Shown here: positions 7,471-17,505 of the stretch, piece by piece | Layout of the letters: every line of letters begins with the position of its first letter | How positions within the stretch are numbered: position 1 is the first letter of the stretch | Assembly: GCF_016756535.1 (NCBI RefSeq) | Contig: NZ_AP023247.1 | Coordinates: forward strand, 4,464,501-4,528,500 | Length of the DNA stretch: 64,000 nucleotides | Source of the DNA: Mesorhizobium sp. 131-2-1 | GTDB taxonomy: Bacteria > Pseudomonadota > Alphaproteobacteria > Rhizobiales > Rhizobiaceae | Direction: 5' to 3' | Made by a program: the position numbers and the translations under genes | The notes under the pieces: generated by a model | Database searches by the model: none | What the model saw: only the letters and a program-made list of their open reading frames with translations | What the model was told of the DNA's origin: nothing

Positions 7471-7630
7471 CGCCCCCCTCTGTCCTGCCGGACATCTCCC
7501 CCACCTGGGGGAAGATCACACGGCGCGCCGGCTATCGCCAATCTCCTACGTTGCAAGATGCGCGCCGCCAACGAACCTGCCAATCTCCCCCTTTGTGGGG
7601 GAGATGTCCGGCAGGACAGAGGGGGGCGCT
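7471..7630. repeat. Inverted pair of RIME-like palindromes upstream of ligD
   Basis: CTGTCCTGCCGGACATCTCCCC near 7480-7501 and its inverse near 7587-7621 (GGGGGAGATGTCCGGCAGGACAG) face each other about 85 bases apart. Each carries an internal CTCCCCC...GGGGGAG hairpin. The pair occupies most of the space between ligD and the small gene at 7666-7890. Confidence 0.8.
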
Positions 7631-7665
7631 GTCCCGCCAGCCTTGCCGTCATCATCCGTGAGAAC

Positions 7666-7890
7666 TCAATCGTCGGCAGCCGGCGTCAATTCCAGCTCGG
7701 CCGGCGATAGCCCTTGCCTGAGCTGCGACAGCCGGAACTCGTCGACCCAGTAGGCTTCGCCGTCAACCAGCACGCGCGCCTGGTAGGTGCCGTCGGAGAA
7801 GCTTTGCGCGGTCACATAGACCTTGTGGCGGTCGAGCGCCTTCTTCACCGCGGCGCGGCGGGAATTTTCTCTGGCGACGGGACTGGCCAT
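7666..7890 (-). CDS. Conserved small hypothetical protein
   Basis: This 74-residue protein starts MASPVARENSRRAAVKKALDRHK and continues YQARVLVDGEAYWVDEFRLSQLR with an acidic end. It has an N-terminal helix and a short beta segment, with no signal peptide or known motif. The ATG at 7890 was chosen because residues upstream read as promoter-like sequence. GC-rich codon bias supports a real gene, but I recognise no family. Confidence 0.55.
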   Translation of the reverse strand: MASPVARENSRRAAVKKALDRHKVYVTAQSFSDGTYQARVLVDGEAYWVDEFRLSQLRQGLSPAELELTPAADD

Positions 7891-8030
7891 GGCCTCACTC
7901 GAAACACGCTGCCGCACTGGCGGCCTGCCATTAGGATGGCGGAGAGCGGCGGGGGAGTCAATTTGGCGGGAGATTGGCTCTCATCGGCGCGGCGCTATAT
8001 CCTATGACGATGCCTGCGAGGGAGTGCCTG

Positions 8031-8528
8031 ATGACCCAGATCCGAGCGATGACAAAAAACGACCTCACCGCAGTGTCGCGCCTGCTCGGCCAGTCCTGGC
8101 GGCGGACCTATGCGCCGATCATGGGGGCGGAAGCGACGGCGCGGCTTTCCGACGACAGGCATGCGCCGGACAAGCTGGCGGCGGAGCTCGGGGACGACGA
8201 CAAGATGTCCTTCGTCGCCGAGCGGCCCGACGGCTCAATCGCCGGCTATGCGATGGCGGCGATGGACGATCGCGGCGACGTCATGCTCGACCGGCTGCAT
8301 ATCGAGCCTGGTGAGTTCGGCAGCGGGCTGGCGACCAACCTTCTCCACGCCGTGCTCGCCGCCCATGCCGGCATCCCCAGCATCGCGCTCGAAGTGATCG
8401 AGGGCAACGACCGGGCGGTCGCCTTCTACCGCAAGCACGGTTTTGAAGTGGTTGAACGCAGGCCTGCCGCGCACGGCGTCGGCGGCCACGCCTCGCTGAT
8501 CATGCGCCGGCTGCTATCGAGAGCCTGA
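8031..8528 (+). CDS. GNAT-family N-acetyltransferase
   Basis: This 165-residue protein has GNAT features. DRLHIEPGEFGSGLATNLL around residues 85-105 is the acetyl-CoA binding loop, and ALEVIEGNDRAVAFYRKHGFEVVER is the conserved C-terminal motif. The start at 8031 has GGAG 6 bases upstream and removes an unconvincing N-terminal extension. The substrate cannot be read from sequence. It would transfer acetyl groups from acetyl-CoA in the cytoplasm. Confidence 0.88.
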   Translation: MTQIRAMTKNDLTAVSRLLGQSWRRTYAPIMGAEATARLSDDRHAPDKLAAELGDDDKMSFVAERPDGSIAGYAMAAMDDRGDVMLDRLHIEPGEFGSGLATNLLHAVLAAHAGIPSIALEVIEGNDRAVAFYRKHGFEVVERRPAAHGVGGHASLIMRRLLSRA

Positions 8529-8631
8529 GGCCGTCGATCAGCTGGCGCAGGCGGCACGGATGGTCCCGAGGCCGTGGGTTTCGCCGGGAACCATCCGTCC
8601 GCCTTGTGTCCTTCCCAAGACAATCGAGTGA

Positions 8632-9777
<1,146 letters not shown>

Positions 9778-9784
9778 ACGTGTC

Positions 9785-10816
9785 TCACGCCGAACTGCGC
9801 AGCATCAGCTCGGCGTTCAGCAGGATGCGGGCGTCGCCGCGCTTGGCGGCGGAGGATTTTTCATCCAGCCGCTCGAGCAGAAGCTCGATGGCCAGGCGGC
9901 CGATCTCGTTGTAGTTCTGCGCCACCGTCGTGATCGGCGGGCAAGCGTAGCGCGACAGCGGATGGTCGTCGTGACCGGCGACCCTGAGGTCGCAATCGGC
10001 GCCATGCCCTACCTTCAGGCCGAGCTGATAGGCGGCGCCGAGCACGCCGAAGGCGACGCGGTCGTTGGCGCACAGCACGGTTTTGGTCGGAAAGCCGCCA
10101 CCCTTGAGGATGCGCGTCGCCTCGTCATAGCCGAACTTCTCGAAATCCCATGAGCGCGCGTCCTCGACCGGCACGATGCGCGGCGTCATCTTGAACTGCC
10201 GCATGGCCTCGACATAGGCCTCCTGCCTGGCCGAGGCGTTGTTATTGACGAGCGGCATGGCGAAGTAGCAGGGCGGCTCGCCGGACCGGCAGAGATAGTC
10301 GACCATCAGCCGGAAACTCTGACGGTTGTCGGTGCCGACGAAGGAAGACGTCTCGTCGAGCGGCGAGTCGACATAGATCAGCGGGATCGAGGCGCCGAGC
10401 TCGGCCAGGATGCGGTGGTGCGAGCGCACGCCGAGCGGCGCAATGATGGCGCCGGCGATGTTCATCGAGCGGAACGTCTGGATCGCCTGGTCCTCCATTT
10501 CGGCGCGCCCGTCGGAGGACAGCACGAAGGCCAGGAAGCCAGCTTCGTTGGCGATCGACTCGATGCGGCGCGTCAGCGCCATGTAGAACGGGTCGGTCGA
10601 ATTCGGGATGATGACGCCGAGGATGTTGCTGCGGCGGCGGTTCAAATTGACCGCGAACATGCTCGGCCGGAAATCGGACTTCTTCAGCGCGGCCTCGATG
10701 GCGCTGCGCGTGTTCTTGCGAACAGAATTGGGATCGTTGAAGTATTTGGAGACGGTCGTGCGAGACAAGCCGACGAAGTCCGAGAAATCCTCCATCGTCC
10801 TGATCGTCTTTGCCAT
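9785..10816 (-). CDS. LacI-family transcriptional regulator of the polyol cluster
   Basis: This 343-residue protein has an N-terminal helix-turn-helix (MEDFSDFVGLSRTTVSKYFNDP) and a periplasmic-binding-like effector domain beginning NILGVIIPNSTDPFY. The hinge helix region contains RRRSN. It lies on the same strand as, and downstream of, the dehydrogenase, SDR and binding-protein genes, so a sugar or polyol inducer is likely. The ATG at 10816 gives the standard LacI length. Candidate operators lie at 14277-14446. Confidence 0.9.
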   Translation of the reverse strand: MAKTIRTMEDFSDFVGLSRTTVSKYFNDPNSVRKNTRSAIEAALKKSDFRPSMFAVNLNRRRSNILGVIIPNSTDPFYMALTRRIESIANEAGFLAFVLSSDGRAEMEDQAIQTFRSMNIAGAIIAPLGVRSHHRILAELGASIPLIYVDSPLDETSSFVGTDNRQSFRLMVDYLCRSGEPPCYFAMPLVNNNASARQEAYVEAMRQFKMTPRIVPVEDARSWDFEKFGYDEATRILKGGGFPTKTVLCANDRVAFGVLGAAYQLGLKVGHGADCDLRVAGHDDHPLSRYACPPITTVAQNYNEIGRLAIELLLERLDEKSSAAKRGDARILLNAELMLRSSA

Positions 10817-10940
10817 CCATGGCCCCCTGTTCGACCTTCCCCGTCCCCTGTCTACGTGAGTCACCTTGCTGCGCAAAGCAGCAAGGTTTCGACCGTGGTA
10901 GTGCCAGTTTGCCGGTTCATGGCGTGCCGTGCATCCTCGC

Positions 10941-11948
10941 TCAAATGTCCGCCGAAAACTGTACCTTCATCGTCGCCGGATCGCCGCCCGTCTTGGCAAA
11001 GAACGGCAAAAGCTCCGCAAGTGGCAACCGGTGGCTGACCAGCCGCGCCATGGTGCCGTCGTCGCGCCTCAGAATGTCGAGCGCCTGCGGGATGTTGCGG
11101 TTCAGCGAATGCGAGCCGGCCAGCCTGATCTGCCGGCGGAAGATCTCGAAAGGCGCGACCGAGATCCTGGCATCGGGCGCGCAGACGCCGAAGACGAGCG
11201 CGGTGCCGCCATCGGCGGTAAAGCCGATCATGCCTTCGACCACCCTGGCGACGCCGGTGGCGTCGGCGACGAAATCGAAACTTCTCGCCCTTGCCGCCAG
11301 CGCCAGCGATCCGGACACCAGCGGCTCCAGCCCGAGCGCCTCAGCGAAGGCAAGCCGGGGCTCGCTGATGTCGGCGACCGCCACCTTCGCCACGCCCTTG
11401 GCGCGAAGCGACAGCGCCATGAGCAGGCCGATGGGCCCGGCGCCGAAGACCAGCGCGCTGCCAGGCTTGCTGAGCTCGACCCCGGCCGCGCTGAGGCCGT
11501 TGAGCACGCAGGCCAGCGGTTCGGCGAGCGCCGCCGTCTCGAAAGGCAGATCGCCAACGCCGTGCAGATGATCGACGGCAACGACGCTGAATTCGGCGAA
11601 GCCGCCATTCTCGGTCACGCCATAGGCTTTCAGCGAGGCGCACAGATTGGTGAGGCCCTTGCGGCATGCGGCGCAGTGTCCGCACGGGATGTTGGGATCG
11701 ACGGCGACGCGGTCGCCGGGCTTCACGGTCGTCACGTCGCCGGCGACCGCCTCGACGGTGCCGGCATATTCATGGCCGGGAACCAGCGGAAACGCGCCTT
11801 CGCCATAGCGGCCATGCAGGACCTCGATGTCGGTATGGCAGAGCCCGGCGGCGCGGACCCTGACCAGTGCGTGCCCCGGCGCGATCTGCGGCATGTCCAG
11901 CTCCGCCATGCCGGCAACGCCCGCGGCGGCAAATCGGATGGCCTTCAT
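10941..11948 (-). CDS. Zinc-dependent medium-chain polyol dehydrogenase
   Basis: This 335-residue MDR enzyme has GHEYAGTVEAVAG with the catalytic-zinc region, CGHCAACRKGLTNLC with four structural-zinc cysteines, and LVFGAGPIGLLMALS as the NAD-binding Rossmann motif. It resembles polyol dehydrogenases such as the Agrobacterium D-altritol 5-dehydrogenase, which I recall from a cluster with the same neighbours (SDR, PfkB kinase, KbaZ). It would oxidise a hexitol to a ketose. The exact substrate is inferred from context. Confidence 0.88.
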   Translation of the reverse strand: MKAIRFAAAGVAGMAELDMPQIAPGHALVRVRAAGLCHTDIEVLHGRYGEGAFPLVPGHEYAGTVEAVAGDVTTVKPGDRVAVDPNIPCGHCAACRKGLTNLCASLKAYGVTENGGFAEFSVVAVDHLHGVGDLPFETAALAEPLACVLNGLSAAGVELSKPGSALVFGAGPIGLLMALSLRAKGVAKVAVADISEPRLAFAEALGLEPLVSGSLALAARARSFDFVADATGVARVVEGMIGFTADGGTALVFGVCAPDARISVAPFEIFRRQIRLAGSHSLNRNIPQALDILRRDDGTMARLVSHRLPLAELLPFFAKTGGDPATMKVQFSADI

Positions 11949-11972
11949 GTCATTCTCCCTGCGGACTACGCC

Positions 11973-12743
11973 TCAGCTCATCCAGTTGCCGCCATCGACA
12001 TTGTAGGTCTGGGCCAGGATGTAATCACTGTCGGACGAGGCGAGGAAGACGGCGAGCCCGGCAATGTCCTCGGGGTTCGCGAAGCGGCCGATCGGCACGG
12101 ACTTGGCCACCGCCGCCTTCTTCTCGCCGGGCTTCAGGCCCTCCCAGCGGGCGAAATGGGCGTCGACGACATCCCAGTGCTCGCCGTCGACGACGCCGGG
12201 CGCGATGGCGTTGACGTTGATGCCGTGCTTGACCAGCGCAAGTGCCGCTGACTGCGTGGCCGAGATGATCGCCGCCTTGGAGGCGCAGTAGAGCGTCACC
12301 AGCGCCTCGCCGCGGCGGCCGGCCTGGCTCGCCATGTTGATGATCTTGCCGCCGCGGCCGCGCTTGATCATCAGATTGGCGACAGCCTTCATCATGAATA
12401 GCGGTCCCTTGAGATTGATGCCGAAGACGCGCTCGTAGCTTGCCTCGGTGATGTCGGTGATCGGCGCCATGTCGAAGATCGCCGCATTGTTGACGAGGAT
12501 GTCGATGCCGCCGAACTCGCGGTCGACCTCGCCGGCAACGCTCTCGATCGCGGCGAGATCGGTGACGTCGAGCTTCTTCGCGCTGGCCGCCGGGCCGATC
12601 GCGGCGGCAGCGCTCGTCGCGCGCCCGATGTCGATATCGGCGATCACCACCCTAGCGCCCTCGCGGGCGTAGGCTTGCGCAAAGCCAAGGCCGATGCCGC
12701 GCGCGCCACCGGTGATCAGGGCAGTCTTGTTGTTCAGCTTCAT
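11973..12743 (-). CDS. SDR-family polyol dehydrogenase (SmoS/galactitol-dehydrogenase-like)
   Basis: This 256-residue classical SDR has the coenzyme motif TGGARGIGLGF at residues 10-20, NNAA near 87, a catalytic Ser in NMASQAG and Tyr/Lys in YCASK. The terminal VDGGNWMS is typical of sorbitol/galactitol dehydrogenases (SmoS type). The start MKLNNKTALITGG at 12743 is preferred over a five-codon extension. It lies 24 bp upstream of the MDR gene in the same operon and probably converts a hexitol to a ketohexose. Confidence 0.88.
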   Translation of the reverse strand: MKLNNKTALITGGARGIGLGFAQAYAREGARVVIADIDIGRATSAAAAIGPAASAKKLDVTDLAAIESVAGEVDREFGGIDILVNNAAIFDMAPITDITEASYERVFGINLKGPLFMMKAVANLMIKRGRGGKIINMASQAGRRGEALVTLYCASKAAIISATQSAALALVKHGINVNAIAPGVVDGEHWDVVDAHFARWEGLKPGEKKAAVAKSVPIGRFANPEDIAGLAVFLASSDSDYILAQTYNVDGGNWMS

Positions 12744-12817
12744 GTCCAACTTTCTCAAGTTTCAAAAACGATATCCGGGCGGCCGGCGAAAGGCCTCGGG
12801 CCAGCCTTGCGCGGAAC

Positions 12818-12922
12818 GCACGGATCCGCTTTGCTCTTGCGGGATCCGTGCATCCTCCGGGCCTGCTGCAACGGGAGGTCTGGGCAGGCCGGATCACCAG
12901 GGGCGGCACGCTGCGCCCCTGG
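12818..12922 (-). terminator. Cluster of three hairpins after the binding-protein gene
   Basis: Three stem-loops follow one another between the binding-protein stop and the SDR start. GCACGGATCC/GGATCCGTGC (12818-12851) has a perfect 10-bp stem. CCGGGCCTGC pairs with GCAGGCCGG near 12857-12892. CCAGGGGC/GCCCCTGG (12897-12922) has an 8-bp stem. None is followed by a clear U-run, so they may stabilise the upstream binding-protein mRNA and reduce downstream expression rather than end transcription fully. Confidence 0.6.
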
Positions 12923-12934
12923 CTTAGGCGGGTG

Positions 12935-14254
12935 CTATTTGATGTAGCCCGCTTCCGTCATCGTGCGCTCCACCTCGGTCTGGGCGCCATTCAGCGCGTC
13001 GTCGACCGACTGCTCGCCGGTCACCGCGGCGGCGACAGCCTGGCCGACCTGCGTGCCTATGCCCTGGAATTCAGGGATGGCGACGAACTGGATGCCGGTA
13101 TAGGGGACCGGGTCCTTGGTCTGCTTGGTCGGATCGGCGGATTCGATCGCCGAGAGCACAGTGGCGGCGAAGGGCGCCGCCTTCTGGTAGTCCGCGCTGG
13201 CATAGGTGGACTTGCGCGTTCCGGGCGGCGCCGCCACCCAGCCTTCGGTTTCACCGACGCGCTGGACATAGGCTTTCGAGGTCGCCCATTTGACGAAGGA
13301 TTTCGCCACGTCCGCCTTCTTGGTCGAGGCCGGGATGGCGAGGCTCCAGGCCCAGCCCCAGGCCGAACCGTTGGGGGTGACCCCGACGGGCGCCTTGGCG
13401 AAGGCGACCTTGTCGGCGACCTTGCTCTGCTTCGGATCATAGACGCGGCCCGCGGCGGAAGTGGCATCGATCCACATGGCGCAATGGCCGGAGGAGAACA
13501 GCGTCTGGTTCTCGTTGAAGCCGTTGGAGCTGATGCCCGGCGGTCCATATTTCTTCATCGTGTCGACGTACCAGCCGATCGCCTTCTTCCATGCGTCGGA
13601 ATTGATCTGCGGCTTCCAGTCCATGTCGAACCAGCGGCCGCCAAAAGTGTTCACCAGTGTGCCGACGAAGGCCATGTTTTCACCCCAGCCAGGCTTGCCG
13701 CGCAAGCAGAGCCCGTACTGCTCCTTCGACTTGTCGGTGAGCTTGGCGGCGAATTCGGTGATCTGGTCGTAGGTCGGCGCCTCAGGCATCTTCAGGCCGG
13801 CGGCGTCGAACAGGTCCTTGCGGTAGAGCGTGAACGAGCTCTCGGCATAGAACGGCACGGCATAGAGGTTGCCGTCGACGGTCAGGCCGTTGCGCACCGG
13901 CGCGATCAGATCGTCATAGTCGTAGTCGTCGCCGAGATCGTTGAGCGAGGTCAGCCAGCCCGCCTTGCCCCAGATCGGCGTCTCATAGCCGCCGATGGTC
14001 AGCACGTCGAACTGGCCGCCCTTGGTGGCGATGTCGGTCGTGACGCGCTCGCGCAGCACGTTCTCCTCGAGCGTGACCCAGTTGACCTTGTTTCCGGTCG
14101 CCGTCTCCCACTCCGGAGTCAGCTTCTGCATGATGATCATGTCGCCATTGTTGACCGTGGCGACGGTGATTTCCGTGGCGAGCGCCGTGCCTGCCGCCAG
14201 CGCCGAAGCGGTGACCGATATGGCGAGAATCCCAATAAGCTTACCCGTTGGCAT
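12935..14254 (-). CDS. Polyol ABC transporter substrate-binding protein (orphan)
   Basis: This 439-residue family-1 solute-binding protein has a clear signal peptide (LIGILAISVTASALAAGTA) followed by ITVATVNNGDMIIMQKLTPEW. It resembles SmoE/MtlE polyol-binding proteins of the periplasm. The ATG at 14254 has AGGAGGAG placed ideally. Such genes are normally followed by two permease genes and an ATPase, but here a 190-bp hairpin region leads straight to the SDR. The transport components must be elsewhere or lost. Confidence 0.9.
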   Translation of the reverse strand: MPTGKLIGILAISVTASALAAGTALATEITVATVNNGDMIIMQKLTPEWETATGNKVNWVTLEENVLRERVTTDIATKGGQFDVLTIGGYETPIWGKAGWLTSLNDLGDDYDYDDLIAPVRNGLTVDGNLYAVPFYAESSFTLYRKDLFDAAGLKMPEAPTYDQITEFAAKLTDKSKEQYGLCLRGKPGWGENMAFVGTLVNTFGGRWFDMDWKPQINSDAWKKAIGWYVDTMKKYGPPGISSNGFNENQTLFSSGHCAMWIDATSAAGRVYDPKQSKVADKVAFAKAPVGVTPNGSAWGWAWSLAIPASTKKADVAKSFVKWATSKAYVQRVGETEGWVAAPPGTRKSTYASADYQKAAPFAATVLSAIESADPTKQTKDPVPYTGIQFVAIPEFQGIGTQVGQAVAAAVTGEQSVDDALNGAQTEVERTMTEAGYIK

Positions 14255-14276
14255 TTCGTCTCCTCCTTTACGAATG

Positions 14277-14446
14277 CGCATGTGTAAGTGAACATGCGTA
14301 TATATTTTATCGCGCTACAGAAAATTTGAGTCAAGCCGCTTCCGGTCTGATTTTCGGTGCCCTACCCTCGCCCCGGCGGTAAATTTTGCCCGGTTGGCGC
14401 AAACCATAAGGCTGCGCGCGCATTAAAATAAGTGAACATGCGTGTA
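14277..14446. promoter_or_regulatory. Divergent control region with repeated operator-like sites
   Basis: The 308-bp gap between the binding-protein and kinase genes holds two direct copies of TAAGTGAACATGCGTRTA, at 14285-14302 and 14429-14446, differing by one base. The first lies in a perfect inverted repeat, CGCATGT (14277-14283) and ACATGCG (14292-14298), 8 bases apart. One copy is close to each divergent start, fitting a shared regulator. The LacI protein at 9785-10816 is the obvious candidate, by context only. Confidence 0.65.
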
Positions 14447-14562
14447 GTTTATGTTGACTTCGCCTTCGCCGCGATTTACCCGGACTGCAGCCAGGCGCTA
14501 TCGTGCGGCCGGCGCGCCGGGACAGGCGCACGACAAGGCTGGGGAGAGAAGGACTTGCAGCA

Positions 14563-15543
14563 ATGAGCCGCCGAAGGGAGATCGCCTCCGAGACCGCGGG
14601 CCCGACGATTGTCGCCGGCGAGATCCTGGTCGAGATCATGGCGACCGAGCCGGGCCTGGGCTTCCTCGAGCCGCTGGCGCTGATGGGTCCCTATCCGAGC
14701 GGCGCGCCAGCGATCTTCATCGACCAGGTGGCGAGGCTCGTCGGCGGCGCCGGCATCATCGCCTGCGTCGGCCGCGACGATTTCGGCACCATCAATCTGG
14801 AGCGGCTCAGGCGCGACGGCGTCGACGTCTCGGCGGTGTCGGTCAGCGACCGCTATCCGACCGGCAGCGCCTTCGTGCGCTACAGGCCGGACGGCGGGCG
14901 GGACTTCGTCTACAACATCGCCGAATCCGCCGCCGGGCAGATCCGCCTCACACCAGAAGCGCGGCGACTGGCGGACAGTGCCGGCCACTTGCACGTCATG
15001 GGCTCGACCCTGTCGGTAGCGGGGCTGAAGGAGATCGTCGCCTATGCCGTGAAGGCGGTGCGGGCGCGCGGCGGCTCGACTTCCTTCGACCCGAATGTGC
15101 GCAAGGAACTGATCGACGGCGCAGATGGCGCCCTGTTTTCCGCTCTGGTCGACGATGCCGACCTTCTGCTGCCCTCGGGCGACGAACTGCTCGCCGCGGC
15201 CGGCGTCGAGGACGAGACGCAGGCCGTGGCCGCGCTGATTGCCAGGGGCGTCGGCGAGATCGTGCTGAAACGGGGGGCCGCCGGCTCCACCCGTTTCGGC
15301 GCCGACGGCAGCCGGATCGACTGCGCCGGCTTCCTGGTCGAAGAAGTCGACCCGACAGGAGCCGGCGACTGCTTCGGCGCCACCTACCTCACCTGCCGGC
15401 GCAAGGGCATGGAGCCGGCCAAGGCGCTGTTCTATGCAAATGCCGCGGGCGCCCGCAACGTGACGCGGCGCGGGCCGATGGAAGGCCTTGCCGGCTTCGA
15501 CGTGCTTGACGACTTCATCGCCGGGACCGATCGGGCTAAATGA
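14563..15543 (+). CDS. PfkB-family carbohydrate kinase (tagatose-kinase-like)
   Basis: This 326-residue ribokinase/PfkB-fold enzyme begins [13 protein letters not shown], contains [15 protein letters not shown], and ends with the diagnostic [13 protein letters not shown] catalytic loop near residue 275. It overlaps the operon with the KbaZ gene (stop TGA, then ATG one base later). In the comparable Agrobacterium cluster the kinase phosphorylates D-tagatose to the 6-phosphate, and the same role is inferred here. The start at 14563 has GAGAGAAGGA upstream. Confidence 0.88.
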   Translation: MSRRREIASETAGPTIVAGEILVEIMATEPGLGFLEPLALMGPYPSGAPAIFIDQVARLVGGAGIIACVGRDDFGTINLERLRRDGVDVSAVSVSDRYPTGSAFVRYRPDGGRDFVYNIAESAAGQIRLTPEARRLADSAGHLHVMGSTLSVAGLKEIVAYAVKAVRARGGSTSFDPNVRKELIDGADGALFSALVDDADLLLPSGDELLAAAGVEDETQAVAALIARGVGEIVLKRGAAGSTRFGADGSRIDCAGFLVEEVDPTGAGDCFGATYLTCRRKGMEPAKALFYANAAGARNVTRRGPMEGLAGFDVLDDFIAGTDRAK

Positions 15544-15544
15544 G

Positions 15545-16822
15545 ATGACGACCAATCCGCTTGCAGGCCTTGCCACCGCGCGCAGAAATGGGTCGCCCTA
15601 CGGCATCACCTCAATCTGCTCGGCACATCCGCTGGTGATCCAGTCGGCTATCCGGCGCGCCGTCGCCGACACGCATTCGATGCTGCTGATCGAGGCGACC
15701 TGCAACCAGGTCAACCAGTTCGGCGGCTATACCGGGATGACGCCCGACCTGTTCGTCGCCTTCGTGCTGGAAATCGCCAGCCGCGAGGGGCTCGAGCCCT
15801 CGCGCATCATCTTCGGCGGCGACCATCTCGGGCCGAACCCCTGGCGCTCCGAGCCGGCGGCGCAGGCGATGAGCAAGGCCAAAGCCATGGTCACGGCCTA
15901 TGTCTGGGCCGGCTTCAGCAAGATCCATCTCGACGCTTCGATTGGCTGCGCCGGCGAACCCGCCGCCCTTGACGACGAGACCATCGCGACGCGGGCCGCC
16001 CGGCTCGCCAAGGCCGCCGAGAGGGCGGCGCGGGCGAAGGGCGGCGCGCTGCCGCTCTACATCATCGGCACCGAGGTTCCCGTCCCCGGTGGCGCCGACC
16101 ACGCGCTCAGCGACCTGAGGCCCACCGAAGCGGCGGCGGCGCGGCGCACGATCGAAATCCATCGCGAGATTTTCGCGCGCGAGGGGCTCGCCGAGGCATT
16201 CGGCCGCGTCATCGCCCTGGTCGTGCAACCGGGCGTCGAGTTCGGCAGCGAGAACGTCATCGCCTACAAGCCCAAGGCATCGGAGGCGCTGACCGGACTG
16301 CTCGATGAACAGCCGTCCCTCGTCTACGAGGCGCATTCCACCGACTACCAGAGCCGCGCGGCGCTGACGGCGCTGGTCGCCAACGGCTTTCCGATCCTCA
16401 AGGTTGGCCCGGGCCTGACATTCGTTCTGCGCGAGGCGCTCTACGGGCTCGACCTGATCGCCACCGAAATGGTCGCCGGCTATGGCGATCGATCGCTGGC
16501 GCGGACGATGGAGCGGGTGATGCTCGCCGCACCCGGCCATTGGCGCAGCCACTATCATGGCGACGAGGCCAGCCTCTATCTGCAGCGGCACTACAGCTAC
16601 AGCGACCGCGTCCGCTACTATTGGAGCCATCCTAGCGCCAGCGTCGCCGTCGGCCGCCTGCGCGAGGTGGTCACCGGCGTCAGCATCCCCGAAACGCTGA
16701 TGCGGCAGTTCCTGCCGACGCTGCCGGCGGGCCTCGGGCCGGCGGGCAAGCCCGAAGCCATCCTGCTCGCGGCGGTCGATGCGGTGCTGGCGGACTATGA
16801 GGCGGCGTGCCGGGGCGGATGA
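15545..16822 (+). CDS. KbaZ/GatZ-family protein, probable D-tagatose 6-phosphate 4-epimerase
   Basis: This 425-residue member of the GatZ/KbaZ family has ICSAHPLVIQSAI, LLIEATCNQVNQFGGYTGM and FGGDHLGPNPW, with the His and Asp positions expected at the metal site of the aldolase-like barrel. In enteric bacteria KbaZ only assists the KbaY aldolase, but no kbaY/gatY gene is present here. A stand-alone Agrobacterium homologue was described as a D-tagatose 6-phosphate 4-epimerase producing fructose 6-phosphate. With the kinase one base upstream, that reading fits best. Confidence 0.85.
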   Translation: MTTNPLAGLATARRNGSPYGITSICSAHPLVIQSAIRRAVADTHSMLLIEATCNQVNQFGGYTGMTPDLFVAFVLEIASREGLEPSRIIFGGDHLGPNPWRSEPAAQAMSKAKAMVTAYVWAGFSKIHLDASIGCAGEPAALDDETIATRAARLAKAAERAARAKGGALPLYIIGTEVPVPGGADHALSDLRPTEAAAARRTIEIHREIFAREGLAEAFGRVIALVVQPGVEFGSENVIAYKPKASEALTGLLDEQPSLVYEAHSTDYQSRAALTALVANGFPILKVGPGLTFVLREALYGLDLIATEMVAGYGDRSLARTMERVMLAAPGHWRSHYHGDEASLYLQRHYSYSDRVRYYWSHPSASVAVGRLREVVTGVSIPETLMRQFLPTLPAGLGPAGKPEAILLAAVDAVLADYEAACRGG

Positions 16823-16891
16823 GCTGAGGCAGGCAATGCCGATAGTCAGAGACGCTGGCGCGATGGATCGCGGCGGCCCACGTTCGCACCC

Positions 16892-17134
16892 CTACTCAAA
16901 CCCTACCGCTGGCGCCCGCGGCCCGTCATCCTCCTCCGGCGGCTCGAGGATCTCGATCAGCCGCGCCACCCGCGCGCCCGGCAAATGACGGCCCTCATTG
17001 ACCAGCGCCTCGTCGGCGCCGATCCAGGCGAAGGCCTCGCGCAGTTCGCCCAGGGTTGCGCCGGTCAGCGCTATATCGGCAATGACGGCCTCATCCACCG
17101 GGCCCAGCACCGAAATGATGTCGTTGCGTGTCAT
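16892..17134 (-). CDS. Conserved small hypothetical protein
   Basis: This 80-residue protein is MTRNDIISVLGPVDEAVIADI followed by LTGATLGELREAFAWIGADEALVNEGRH and an acidic tail. It is predicted largely helical, without signal peptide or membrane segment. The ATG at 17134 has GGAGG 5 bases upstream. It looks like a rhizobial conserved hypothetical whose compact helical form could bind another protein. No function can be assigned. Confidence 0.65.
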   Translation of the reverse strand: MTRNDIISVLGPVDEAVIADIALTGATLGELREAFAWIGADEALVNEGRHLPGARVARLIEILEPPEEDDGPRAPAVGFE

Positions 17135-17505
17135 GGTCGCCTCCATGGGTCCATGCGAGGTTCTTGTGCATGTCGTTGTCCCAAAGCCGCTTCGCACTTT
17201 TTGGGCGACATGCAAGGGCGGGTCCTTGAACGACAGCTGGACCCGGCATCCGGCGGCATCCGGTCTCCAATCAAATCTGCCGACACACAGAATGTGGGTC
17301 TTGACTTCGTCCAGACAACCTCCAGATCGACATTTGCCGGCCGCCTGAGGGGACCGGCAACGCCGCCGGTTTGCAGGCCGCCGTTTGCCGGCCACAATTT
17401 GGGCAACGGGGCCCAATGCAGCGGCGCGGTTCGACTTGAGAGTCACGCGATCCCAGGCCGGGACATTCGACGACATCTACCGCGACCAGATGAGGAGGAA
17501 AAGCA
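17135..17505. promoter_or_regulatory. Intergenic region before hsp20
   Basis: This 371-bp region holds the palindromic repeat at 17167-17214 and the leader of hsp20. A CTTGAC at about 17300 could be the -35 of a heat-shock sigma (RpoH) promoter, but I see no convincing matching -10. AGGAGGAA lies directly before the hsp20 ATG. No other gene is visible. Confidence 0.35.
17167..17214. repeat. TGCATGTCG-type palindrome, copy 1
   Basis: TGCATGTCG at 17167-17175 and CGACATGCA at 17206-17214 form a 9-bp inverted repeat with an inner CCCAAA/TTTGGG pairing and a GCCGCTTCGCAC loop. A near-identical 47-bp copy lies at 47538-47584. It can fold into a long hairpin and belongs to a different family from the CTAGGG repeat. 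Confidence 0.85.

Noticed and set aside
17400..17505. ROSE-type RNA thermometer before hsp20
   Set aside because: Rhizobial small heat-shock genes often have one, but I could not find the conserved U-Y-G-C-U pairing with the ribosome binding site here.
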